DNA of 64,000 bases, taken from Gordius sp. MW1 (taxonomy: Eukaryota > Nematomorpha > Gordioida > Gordea > Gordiidae). The DNA lies in the NCBI GenBank assembly GCA_964036665.1, contig OZ038531.1:12834168-12898167 (forward strand). Reading direction: 5' to 3'. The notes beneath the pieces are model-generated. The model did no database searches and was not told where the DNA came from. It saw only the letters and a program-made list of their open reading frames with translations. Position 1 is the first letter of the stretch, and every line of letters starts with the position of its first letter. Made by a program: the position numbers and the translations under genes. Of this stretch, positions 45,401 through 57,160 are shown in pieces.

Positions 45401-47675
45401 GACTAATCAAAATTTTTTTTTCGAAATTCACCTCTGATATCGCAAACTGTCATGAGGGGTTTATGGTTGAACAAAAAAATTGAAAAAATTTTGAGGTCGA
45501 AAAAAATATTTTTTTTCATATTCATTCAAAAGGGGGCTGAAAAAATCTTTGAAAGTTAGTAAATATTCTTAACATTATGTCCTGTTAGAATCCCGATAAG
45601 AATTTTTCCACGGGGGGGAAGTTTTAGATTGCTAGAAATTAAAATTTAAGTGTTGCGTTTACATTGTTTCAATATCGCTTTTTAAGCGTGTCTCCAGTTT
45701 TTGAGAAACAAGCTCATGCGATAGTGATTTAAAGTTAAAAATTTCTGATGACTGACCAAAAAAAAAAATTTCGGAATTCACCTCTGATATCGAAAACTTT
45801 CATGAGGGGTTTATGGTTGAACAAAAAAATTGAAAAAATTTTGAGGTCGAAAAAATTTTTTTTTTTCATATTCATTCAAAAGGGGCCTGAAAAAATCTTT
45901 GAAAGTTAGTAAATATTCTTAGCATTATGTCCTTGCTAAGAATCTCGATAAAGAATTTTTGCACGGGTGAAGTTTTAAATTGAGAGAAATTAAAATTTAC
46001 GTGTTGTCGTTTAGATTGTTTCAATATCGCTTTTTAAGCGTGTATCCAGTTTTTGTGAAACAAGCTCCATGCGATCGTGATTTAAAGTTAATAATTTTTG
46101 ATGAATGATCAAAAAAATTTTTTTTTTCGGAATTCACCTCTGATATCGAAAACTTTCATGAGGGGTTTATGGTTGAACAAAAAAATTGAAAAAATTTTGA
46201 GGTCGAAAAAAATATTTTTTTTCATATTCATTCAAAAGGGGGCTGAAAAAATCTTTGAAAGTTAGTAAATATTCTTAACATTATGTCCTGTTAGAATCCC
46301 GATAAGAATTTTTCCACGGGGGGGAAGTTTTAGATTGCTAGAAATTAAAATTTAAGTGTTGCGTTTAGATTGTTTCAATATCGCTTTTTAAGCGTGTCTC
46401 CAGTTTTTGAGAAACAAGCTCATGCGATAGTGATTTAAAGTTAAAAATTTCTGATGACTGACCAAAAAAAAAAAATTTCGGAATTCACCTCTGATATCGA
46501 AAACTTTCATGAGGGGTTTATGGTTGAACAAAAAAATTGAAAAAATTTTGAGGTCGAAAAAAATTTTTTTTTTCATATTCATTCAAAAGGGGGCTGAAAA
46601 AATCTTTGAAAGTTAGTAAATATTCTTAGCATTATGTCCTTGTTACAATCTCGATAAAGAATTTTTGCACGGGTGAAGTTTTAGATTGAGAGAAATTAAA
46701 ATTTACGTGTTGCGTTTAGATTGTTTCAATATCGCTTTTTAAGCGTGTATTTGTGAAACAAGCTCTATGCAATAGTGATTTAAAGTTAAAAATTTCTGAT
46801 GACTGATCAAAAAATTTTTTTTTTCGGAATTCACCTCTGATATCGAAAACTTTCATGAGGGGTTTATGGTTGAACAAAAAAATTGAAAAAATTTTGAGGT
46901 CGAAAAAAATATTTTTTTTCATATTCATTCAAAAGGGGGCTGAAAATTTTTTTGAAAGTTAGTAAATATTCTTAGCATTATGTCCTTGTTAGAATCTCGA
47001 TAAGAATTTTTGCACGGGTGAAGTTTTAGACTGAGAGAAATTAAAATTTAAGTGTTTCGTTTAGATTGTTTCAATATCGCTTTTTAAGCGTGTATCCAGT
47101 TTTTGTGAAACAAGCTCATGCGATAATGATTTAAAGTTAAAAATTTTTGATGACTGATCAAAAAATTTTTTTTTTTCGGAATTCACCTCTGATATCGAAA
47201 ACTTTCATGAGGGGTTTATGGTTGAACAAAAAAATTGAAAAAATTTTGAGGTCGAAAAAAATATTTTTTTTCATATTCATTCGGGGGCTGAAAAAATCTT
47301 TGAAAGTTAGTAAATATTCTTAGCATTATGTTCTTGTTAGAATCTCGATAAAGAATTTTTGCACGGGTGAAGTTTTAGATTGAGAGAAATTAAAATTTAT
47401 GTGTTGCGTTTAGATTGTTTCAATATCGCTTCTTAAGCGTGTCTCCAGTTTTGTGAAACAAGCTCATGCGATCGTGATTTAAAGTTAAAAATTTCTGATG
47501 ACTGATCAAAAAAATTTTTTTTTCCGGAATTCACCTCTGATATCGAAAACTTTCATGAGGGGTTTATGGTTGAACAAAAAAATTGAAAAAATTTTGAGGT
47601 CAAAAAAAATATTTTTTTTTCATATTCAATCAAAAGGGGGCTGAAAAAATCTTTGAAAGTTAGTAAATATTCTTA
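42414..47675 (+). repeat. HOR block 12, 15-mer copy 2
   Basis: Order identical to block 8: A 42414, B 42762, C 43115, D 43466, E 43818, G 44174, F 44519, E 44870, G 45227, F 45572, E 45922, F 46278, Bd 46629, I 46975, H 47323. It shares the GGGGCCTG and ATTATTTTTTTTC markers. Differences include TTTACATTG in the F at 45572 and GCGATAATG in the I at 46975. Confidence 0.9.
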
Positions 47676-49774
47676 GCATTATGTCCTGTTAGAATCCCGA
47701 TAAGAATTTTTGCAGGGCGGAAGTTTTAGATTGCGAAAAATTAAAATTTAAGTGTTGCGTTTAGATTGTTTCAATATCGCTTTTAAGCGTGTCTCCAGTT
47801 TTTGTGAAACAAGCTCATGCGATCGTGATTTAAAGTTAAAAATTTCTGATGACTGATCAAAAATTTTTTTTTTCGGAATTCACCTCTGATATCGAAAACT
47901 TTCATGAGGGGTTTATGGTTGAACAAAAAAATTGAAAAAATTTTGAGGTCGAAAAAAATATTTTTTTTCATATTCATTCAAAAGGGGGCTGAAAAAATCT
48001 TTGAAAGTTAGTAAATATTCTTAGCATTATGTCCTTGTTACAATCTCGATAAAGAATTTTTGCACGGGTGAAGTTTTAGATTGAGAGAAATTAAAATTTA
48101 GGTGTTGCGTTTAGATTGTTTCAATATCGCTTTTTAAGCGTGTATCCAGTTTTTGTGAAACAAGCTCTATGCAATAGTGATTTAAAGTTAAAAATTTCTG
48201 ATGACTGATCAAAAAATTTTTTTTTTCGGAATTCACCTCTGATATCGAAAACTTTCATGAGGGGTTTATGGTTGAACAAAAAAATTGAAAAAATTTTGAG
48301 GTCGAAAAAAATATTTTTTTTCATATTCATTCAAAAGGGGGCTGAAAAAATCTTTGAAAGTTAGTAAATATTCTTAACATTATGTCCTGTTAGAATCCCG
48401 ATAAGAATTTTTCCACGGGGGGGAAGTTTTAGATTGCTAGAAATTAAAATTTAAGTGTTGCGTTTAGATTGTTTCAATATCGCTTTTTAAGCGTGTCTCC
48501 AGTTTTTGAGAAACAAGCTCATGCGATAGTGATTTAAAGTTAAAAATTTCTGATGACTGACCAAAAAAAAAAAATTTCGGAATTCACCTCTGATATCGAA
48601 AACTTTCATGAGGGGTTTATGGTTGAACAAAAAAATTGAAAAAATTTTGAGGTCGAAAAAAATTTTTTTTTTCATATTCATTCAAAAGGGGGCTGAAAAA
48701 ATCTTTGAAAGTTAGTAAATATTCTTAGCATTATGTCCTTGTTACAATCTCGATAAAGAATTTTTGCACGGGTGAAGTTTTAGATTGAGAGAAATTAAAA
48801 TTTACGTGTTGCGTTTAGATTGTTTCAATATCGCTTTTTAAGCGTGTATTTGTGAAACAAGCTCTATGCAATAGTGATTTAAAGTTAAAAATTTCTGATG
48901 ACTGATCAAAAAATTTTTTTTTTCGGAATTCACCTCTGATATCGAAAACTTTCATGAGGGGTTTATGGTTGAACAAAAAAATTGAAAAAATTTTGAGGTC
49001 GAAAAAAATATTTTTTTTCATATTCATTCAAAAGGGGGCTGAAAATTTTTTTGAAAGTTAGTAAATATTCTTAGCATTATGTCCTTGTTAGAATCTCGAT
49101 AAGAATTTTTGCACGGGTGAAGTTTTAGACTGAGAGAAATTAAAATTTAAGTGTTTCGTTTAGATTGTTTCAATATCGCTTTTTAAGCGTGTATCCAGTT
49201 TTTGTGAAACAAGCTCATGCGATAGTGATTTAAAGTTAAAAATTTTTGATGACTGATCAAAAAAATTTTTTTTTTCGGAATTCACCTCTGATATCGAAAA
49301 CTTTCATGAGGGGTTTATGGTTGAACAAAAAAATTGAAAAAATTTTGAGGTCGAAAAAAATATTTTTTTTCATATTCATTCCGGGGCTGAAAAAATCTTT
49401 GAAAGTTAGTAAATATTCTTAGCATTATGTTCTTGTTAGAATCTCGATAAAGAATTTTTGCACGGGTGAAGTTTTAGATTGAGAGAAATTAAAATTTATG
49501 TGTTGCGTTTAGATTGTTTCAATATCGCTTCTTAAGCGTGTCTCCAGTTTTGTGAAACAAGCTCATGCGATCGTGATTTAAAGTTAAAAATTTCTGATGA
49601 CTGATCAAAAAAATTTTTTTTTCCGGAATTCACCTCTGATATCGAAAACTTTCATGAGGGGTTTATGGTTGAACAAAAAAATTGAAAAAATTTTGAGGTC
49701 AAAAAAAATATTTTTTTTTCATATTCAATCAAAAGGGGGCTGAAAAAATCTTTGAAAGTTAGTAAATATTCTTA
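47676..49774 (+). repeat. HOR block 13, short 6-mer copy 2
   Basis: Order identical to block 9: A 47676, B with E-like tail 48024, F 48377, Bd 48728, I 49074, H 49422. The I monomer ends CATTCCGGGGCTG here rather than CATTCGGGGGCTG. Confidence 0.9.
48024..48376 (+). repeat. Class B monomer with E-like tail, duplicate
   Basis: Same composition and neighbours as 34006, about 14.02 kb away, with F following at 48377. Confidence 0.75.
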
Positions 49775-51885
49775 GCATTATGTCCTGTTAGAATCCCGAT
49801 AAGAATTTTTGCAGGGCGGAAGTTTTAGATTGCGAAAAATTAAAATTTAAGTGTTGCGTTTAGATTGTTTCAATATCGCTTTTAAGCGTGTCTCCAGTTT
49901 TTGTGAAACAAGCTCATGCGATCGTGATTTAAAGTTAAAAATTTCTGATGACTGATCAAAAATTTTTTTTTTCGGAATTCACCTCTGATATCGAAAACTT
50001 TCATGAGGGGTTTATGGTTGAACAAAAAAATTGAAAAAATTTTGAGGTCGAAAAAAATATTTTTTTTCATATTCATTCAAAAGGGGGCTGAAAAAATCTT
50101 TGAAAGTTAGTAAATATTCTTAGCATTATGTCCTTGTTACAATCTCGATAAAGAATTTTTGCACGGGTGAAGTTTTAGATTGAGAGAAATTAAAATTTAG
50201 GTGTTGCGTTTAGATTGTTTCAATATCGCTTTTTAAGCGTGTATCCAGTTTTTGTGAAACAAGCTCTATGCAATAGTGATTTAAAGTTAAAAATTTCTGA
50301 TGACTGATCAAAAAATTTTTTTTTTCGGAATTCACCTCTGATATCGAAAACTTTCATGAGGGGTTTATGGTTGAACAAAAAAATTGAAAAAATTTTGAGG
50401 TCGAAAAAAATATTTTTTTTCATATTCATTCAAAAGGGGGCTGAAAATTTTTTTGAAAGTTAGTAAATATTCTTAGCATTATGTCCTTGTTAGAATCTCG
50501 ATAAGAATTTTTCCACGGGGGGGAAGTTTTAGTTTGCGAGAAATTAAAATTTAAGTGTTGCGTTTAGATTGTTTCAATATCGCTCTTTAAGCGTCTCTCC
50601 AGTTTTAGTGAAACAAGCTCATGCGATAGTGATTTAAAGTTAAAAATTTTTGATGACTGATCAAAAATTTTTTTTTCGAAATTCACCTCTGATATCGAAA
50701 ACTTTCATGAGGGGTTTATGGTTGAACAAAAAAATTGAAAAAATTTTGAGGTCGAAAAAAATATTTTTTTTCATATTCATTCAAAAGGGGGCTGAAAAAA
50801 TCATTGAAAGTTAGTAAATATTCTTAGCATTATGTCCTTGTTAGAATCTCGATAAAGAATTTTTGCACGGGTGAAGTTTTAGATTGAGAGAAATTAAAAT
50901 TTATATGTTGCGTTTAGATTGTTTCAATATCGCTTTTTAAGCGTGTCTCCAGTTTTGTGAAACAAGCTCATGCGATCGTGATTTAAAGTTAAAAATTTCT
51001 GATGACTGATCAAAAAAAATTTTTTTTTCGGAATTCACCTCTGATATCGAAAACTTTCATGAGGGGTTTATGGTTGAACAAAATAAAGGAAAAAATTTTG
51101 AGGTCGAAAAAAATATTTTTTTTCATATTCATTCAAAAGGGGGCTGAAAAAATCTTTGAAAGTTAGTAAATATTCTTAGCATTATGTCCTTGCTAAGAAT
51201 CTCGATAAAGAATTTTTGCACGGGTGAAGTTTTAAATTGAGAGAAATTAAAATTTACGTGTTGTCGTTTAGATTGTTTCAATATCGCTTTTTAAGCGTGT
51301 ATCCAGTTTTTGTGAAACAAGCTTCATGCGATCGTGATTTAAAGTTAATAATTTTTGATGAATGATCAAAAAAATTTTTTTTTTCGGAATTCACCTCTGA
51401 TATCGAAAACTTTCATGAGGGGTTTATGGTTGAACAAAAAAATTGAAAAAATTTTGAGGTCGAAAAAAATATTTTTTTTCATATTCATTCAAAAGGGGGC
51501 TGAAAAAATCTTTGAAAGTTAGTAAATATTCTTAACATTATGTCCTGTTAGAATCCCGATAAGAATTTTTCCACGGGGGGGAAGTTTTAGATTGCTAGAA
51601 ATTAAAATTTAAGTGTTGCGTTTAGATTGTTTCAATATCGCTTTTTAAGCGTGTCTCCAGTTTTTGAGAAACAAGCTCATGCGATAGTGATTTAAAGTTA
51701 AAAATTTCTGATGACTGACCAAAAAAAAAAAATTTCGGAATTCACCTCTGATATCGAAAACTTTCATGAGGGGTTTATGGTTGAACAAAAAAATTGAAAA
51801 AATTTTGAGGTCGAAAAAAATTTTTTTTTTCATATTCATTCAAAAGGGGGCTGAAAAAATCTTTGAAAGTTAGTAAATATTCTTA
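49775..51885 (+). repeat. HOR block 14, truncated A-F 6-mer
   Basis: Order: A 49775, B 50123, C 50476, D 50827, E 51179, F 51535, then directly to a G/A hybrid. It parallels the first five monomers of block 10 at an offset of about 14.02 kb, then diverges after the start of the F at 51535. D has a private TTTATATGTTG. Confidence 0.88.
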
Positions 51886-52234
51886 GCATTATGTCCTTGT
51901 TAGAATCTCGATAAGAATTTTTGCAGGGCGGAAGTTTTAGATTGCGAAAAATTAAAATTTAAGTGTTGCGTTTAGATTGTTTCAATATCGCTTTTAAGCG
52001 TGTCTCCAGTTTTTGTGAAACAAGCTCATGCGATCGTGATTTAAAGTTAAAAATTTCTGATGACTGATCAAAAATTTTTTTTTTCGGAATTCACCTCTGA
52101 TATCGAAAACTTTCATGAGGGGTTTATGGTTGAACAAAAAAATTGAAAAAATTTTGAGGTCGAAAAAAATATTTTTTTTCATATTCATTCAAAAGGGGGC
52201 TGAAAAAATCTTTGAAAGTTAGTAAATATTCTTA
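51886..52234 (+). repeat. Hybrid monomer G/A
   Basis: It starts CCTTGTTAGAATCTCGATAAG like G and becomes A at GCAGGGCGGAAG and CGCTTTTAAGCG. It lies after F, the normal predecessor of G, and before B, the normal successor of A. It is distinct from the G/A hybrid at 2806. Confidence 0.85.
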
Positions 52235-54462
52235 GCATTATGTCCTTGTTACAATCTCGATAAAGAATTTTTGCACGGGTGAAGTTTTAGATTGAGAGAA
52301 ATTAAAATTTAGGTGTTGCGTTTAGATTGTTTCAATATCGCTTTTTAAGCGTGTATCCAGTTTTTGTGAAACAAGCTCTATGCAATAGTGATTTAAAGTT
52401 AAAAATTTCTGATGACTGATCAAAAAATTTTTTTTTTCGGAATTCACCTCTGATATCGAAAACTTTCATGAGGGGTTTATGGTTGAACAAAAAAATTGAA
52501 AAAATTTTGAGGTCGAAAAAAATATTTTTTTTCATATTCATTCAAAAGGGGGCTGAAAATTTTTTTGAAAGTTAGTAAATATTCTTAGCATTATGTCCTT
52601 GTTAGAATCTCGATAAGAATTTTTCCACGGGGGGGAAGTTTTAGTTTGCGAGAAATTAAAATTTAAGTGTTGCGTTTAGATTGTTTCAATATCGCTCTTT
52701 AAGCGTCTCTCCAGTTTTAGTGAAACAAGCTCATGCGATAGTGATTTAAAGTTAAAAATTTTTGATGACTGATCAAAAATTTTTTTTTCGAAATTCACCT
52801 CTGATATCGAAAACTTTCATGAGGGGTTTATGGTTGAACAAAAAAATTGAAAAAATTTTGAGGTCGAAAAAAATATTTTTTTTCATATTCATTCAAAAGG
52901 GGGCTGAAAAAATCATTGAAAGTTAGTAAATATTCTTAGCATTATGTCCTTGTTAGAATCTCGATAAAGAATTTTTGCACGGGTGAAGTTTTAGATTGAG
53001 AGAAATTAAAATTTATGTGTTGCGTTTAGATTGTTTCAATATCGCTTTTTAAGCGTGTCTCCAGTTTTGTGAAACAAGCTCATGCGATCGTGATTTAAAG
53101 TTAAAAATTTCTGATGACTGATCAAAAAAAATTTTTTTTTCGGAATTCACCTCTGATATCGAAAACTTTCATGAGGGGTTTATGGTTGAACAAAATAAAG
53201 GAAAAAATTTTGAGGTCGAAAAAAATATTTTTTTTCATATTCATTCAAAAGGGGGCTGAAAAAATCTTTGAAAGTTAGTAAATATTCTTAGCATTATGTC
53301 CTTGCTAAGAATCTCGATAAAGAATTTTTGCACGGGTGAAGTTTTAAATTGAGAGAAATTAAAATTTACGTGTTGTCGTTTAGATTGTTTCAATATCGCT
53401 TTTTAAGCGTGTATCCAGTTTTTGTGAAACAAGCTTCATGCGATCGTGATTTAAAGTTAATAATTTTTGATGAATGATCAAAAAAATTTTTTTTTTCGGA
53501 ATTCACCTCTGATATCGAAAACTTTCATGAGGGGTTTATGGTTGAACAAAAAAATTGAAAAAATTTTGAGGTCGAAAAAAATATTTTTTTTCATATTCAT
53601 TCAAAAGGGGGCTGAAAAAATCTTTGAAAGTTAGTAAATATTCTTAACATTATGTCCTGTTAGAATCCCGATAAGAATTTTTCCACGGGGGGGAAGTTTT
53701 AGATTGCTAGAAATTAAAATTTAAGTGTTGCGTTTAGATTGTTTCAATATCGCTTTTTAAGCGTGTCTCCAGTTTTTGAGAAACAAGCTCATGCGATAGT
53801 GATTTAAAGTTAAAAATTTCTGATGACTGACCAAAAAAAAAAAATTTCGGAATTCACCTCTGATATCGAAAACTTTCATGAGGGGTTTATAGTTGAACAA
53901 AAAAATTGAAAAAATTTTGAGGTCGAAAAAATTTTTTTTTTTCATATTCATTCAAAAGGGGGCTGAAAAAATCTTTGAAAGTTAGTAAATATTCTTAGCA
54001 TTATGTCCTTGTTAGAATCTCGATAAGAATTTTTGCAGGGGGGAAGTTTTAGATTGCGAAAAATTAAAATTTAAGTGTTGCGTTTAGATTGTTTCTCGCT
54101 TTTTAAGCGTGTATCCAGTTTTTGTGAAACAAGCTCTATGCGATCGTGATTTAAAGTTAATAATTTTTGATGACTAATCAAAATTTTTTTTTCGAAATTC
54201 ACCTCTGATATCGCAAACTGTCATGAGGGGTTTATGGTTGAACAAAAAAATTGAAAAAATTTTGAGGTCGAAAAAAATATTTTTTTTCATATTCATTCAA
54301 AAGGGGGCTGAAAAAATCTTTGAAAGTTAGTAAATATTCTTAACATTATGTCCTGTTAGAATCCCGATAAGAATTTTTCCACGGGGGGGAAGTTTTAGAT
54401 TGCTAGAAATTAAAATTTAAGTGTTGCGTTTAGAATGTTTCAATATCGCTTTTTAAGCGTGT
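51915..54462 (+). repeat. Second intra-array duplication, copy 2 (~2.5 kb)
   Basis: Partner of 38940-41487. It lies directly after the end of the 14.02-kb-offset duplication, so the two together carry about 12.6 kb of material from the 27-41 kb region to the 41-54 kb region, minus the four monomers F/A, B/Bd, I and H. Confidence 0.82.
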
Positions 54463-55049
54463 CTCCAGTTTTTGAGAAACAAGCTCATGCGATAGTGATT
54501 TAAAGTTAAAAATTTCTGATGACTGACCAAAAAAAAAAAATTTCGGAATTCACCTCTGATATCGAAAACTTTCATGAGGGGTTTATGGTTGAACAAAAAA
54601 ATTGAAAAAATTTTGAGGTCGAAAAAAATTTTTTTTTTCATATTCATTCAAAAGGGGGCTGAAAAAATCTTTGAAAGTTAGTAAATATTCTTAGCATTAT
54701 GTCCTTGCTAAGAATCTCGATAAAGAATTTTTGCACGGGTGAAGTTTTAAATTGAGAGAAATTAAAATTTACGTGTTGTCGTTTAGATTGTTTCAATATC
54801 GCTTTTTAAGCGTGTATCCAGTTTTTGTGAAACAAGCTCCATGCGATCGTGATTTAAAGTTAATAATTTTTGATGAATGATCAAAAAAATTTTTTTTTTC
54901 GGAATTCACCTCTGATATCGAAAACTTTCATGAGGGGTTTATGGTTGAACAAAAAAATTGAAAAAATTTTGAGGTCGAAAAAAATATTTTTTTTCATATT
55001 CATTCAAAAGGGGGCTGAAAAAATCTTTGAAAGTTAGTAAATATTCTTA

Positions 55050-57160
55050 GCATTATGTCCTTGTTAGAATCTCGATAAAGAATTTTTGCACGGGTGAAGT
55101 TTTAGATTGAGAGAAATTAAAATTTATGTGTTGCGTTTAGATTGTTTCAATATCGCTTTTTAAGCGTGTCTCCAGTTTTGTGAAACAAGCTCATGCGATC
55201 GTGATTTAAAGTTAAAAATTTCTGATGACTGATCAAAAAAATTTTTTTTTTCGGAATTCACCTCTGATATCGAAAACTTTCATGAGGGGTTTATGGTTGA
55301 ACAAAATAAAGGAAAAAATTTTGAGGTCGAAAAAAATATTTTTTTTCATATTCATTCAAAAGGGGGCTGAAAAAATCTTTGAAAGTTAGTAAATATTCTT
55401 AGCATTATGTCCTTGCTAAGAATCTCGATAAAGAATTTTTGCACGGGTGAAGTTTTAAATTGAGAGAAATTAAAATTTACGTGTTGTCGTTTAGATTGTT
55501 TCAATATCGCTTTTTAAGCGTGTATCCAGTTTTTGTGAAACAAGCTCCATGCGATCGTGATTTAAAGTTAATAATTTTTGATGAATGATCAAAAAATTTT
55601 TTTTTTTCGGAATTCACCTCTGATATCGAAAACTTTCATGAGGGGTTTATGGTTGAACAAAAAAATTGAAAAAATTTTGAGGTCGAAAAAAATATTTTTT
55701 TTCATATTCATTCAAAAGGGGGCTGAAAAAATCTTTGAAAGTTAGTAAATATTCTTAACATTATGTCCTGTTAGAATCCCGATAAGAATTTTTCCACGGG
55801 GGGGAAGTTTTAGATTGCTAGAAATTAAAATTTAAGTGTTGCGTTTAGATTGTTTCAATATCGCTTTTTAAGCGTGTCTCCAGTTTTTGAGAAACAAGCT
55901 CATGCGATAGTGATTTAAAGTTAAAAATTTCTGATGACTGACCAAAAAAAAAAAATTTCGGAATTCACCTCTGATATCGAAAACTTTCATGAGGGGTTTA
56001 TGGTTGAACAAAAAAATTGAAAAAATTTTGAGGTCGAAAAAAATTTTTTTTTTCATATTCATTCAAAAGGGGGCTGAAAAAATCTTTGAAAGTTAGTAAA
56101 TATTCTTAGCATTATGTCCTTGTTAGAATCTCGATAAGAATTTTTGCAGGGGGGAAGTTTTAGATTGCGAAAAATTAAAATTTAAGTGTTGCGTTTAGAT
56201 TGTTTCAATATCGCTCTTTAAGCGTCTCTCCAGTTTTAGTGAAACAAGCTCATGCGATAGTGATTTAAAGTTAAAAATTTTTGATGACTGATCAAAAATT
56301 TTTTTTTCGAAATTCACCTCTGATATCGAAAACTTTCATGAGGGGTTTATGGTTGAACAAAAAAATTGAAAAAATTTTGAGGTCGAAAAAAATATTTTTT
56401 TTCATATTCATTCAAAAGGGGGCTGAAAATTTTTTTGAAAGTTAGTAAATATTCTTAGCATTATGTCCTTGTTAGAATCTCGATAAGAATTTTTCCACGG
56501 GGGGGAAGTTTTAGTTTGCGAGAAATTAAAATTTAAGTGTTGCGTTTAGATTGTTTCAATATCGCTCTTTAAGCGTCTCTCCAGTTTTAGTGAAACAAGC
56601 TCATGCGATAGTGATTTAAAGTTAAAAATTTTTGATGACTGATCAAAAATTTTTTTTTCGAAATTCACCTCTGATATCGAAAACTTTCATGAGGGGTTTA
56701 TGGTTGAACAAAAAAATTGAAAAAATTTTGAGGTCGAAAAAAATATTTTTTTTCATATTCATTCAAAAGGGGGCTGAAAAAATCTTTGAAAGTTAGTAAA
56801 TATTCTTAGCATTATGTCCTTGTTAGAATCTCGATAAAGAATTTTTGCACGGGTGAAGTTTTAGATTGAGAGAAATTAAAATTTATGTGTTGCGTTTAGA
56901 TTGTTTCAATATCGCTTTTTAAGCGTGTCTCCAGTTTTGTGAAACAAGCTCATGCGATCGTGATTTAAAGTTAAAAATTTCTGATGACTGATCAAAAAAA
57001 ATTTTTTTTTCGGAATTCACCTCTGATATCGAAAACTTTCATGAGGGGTTTATGGTTGAACAAAATAAAGGAAAAAATTTTGAGGTCGAAAAAAATATTT
57101 TTTTTCATATTCATTCAAAAGGGGGCTGAAAAAATCTTTGAAAGTTAGTAAATATTCTTA
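55050..57160 (+). repeat. Local 6-mer D-E-F-G/C-C-D, copy 1
   Basis: Order: D 55050, E 55402, F 55758, G/C hybrid 56109, C 56458, D 56809. The unit is 2111 bp and is repeated directly downstream at the same length. The hybrid carries the B-type tail GAAAATTTTTTTGAAAG before C. Confidence 0.9.
56109..56457 (+). repeat. Hybrid monomer G/C
   Basis: G 5' part (GCAGGGGGGAAG, ATTGCGAAAAATT) then C (CGCTCTTTAAGCG, AGTTTTAGTGAAAC, CGAAATTCACC), with a B-type tail. The G-specific TTTCTCGC deletion is absent, which puts the switch before about base 100 of the monomer. Confidence 0.87.

Larger units (their letters stand above)
41446..51570 (+). repeat. Large intra-array duplication, copy 2 (~10.1 kb)
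   Basis: Partner of 27427-37552. Both ends are near hybrid monomers or class switches: the F/Bd hybrid at 41368 on the left, and on the right the point where this copy continues as F while copy 1 becomes F/A. A handful of single-base differences (45660, 47124, 49380, 50904, and 36809 in the partner) show that it is recent but not identical. Confidence 0.88.
51886..55049 (+). repeat. HOR block 15, 9-mer, last unit with A and B
   Basis: Order: G/A hybrid 51886, B 52235, C 52588, D 52939, E 53291, F 53647, G 53998, F 54343, E 54694. This is the last place in the window where an A (hybrid) or full-length B monomer appears. The F at 54343 has a private TTTAGAATG. Confidence 0.88.
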
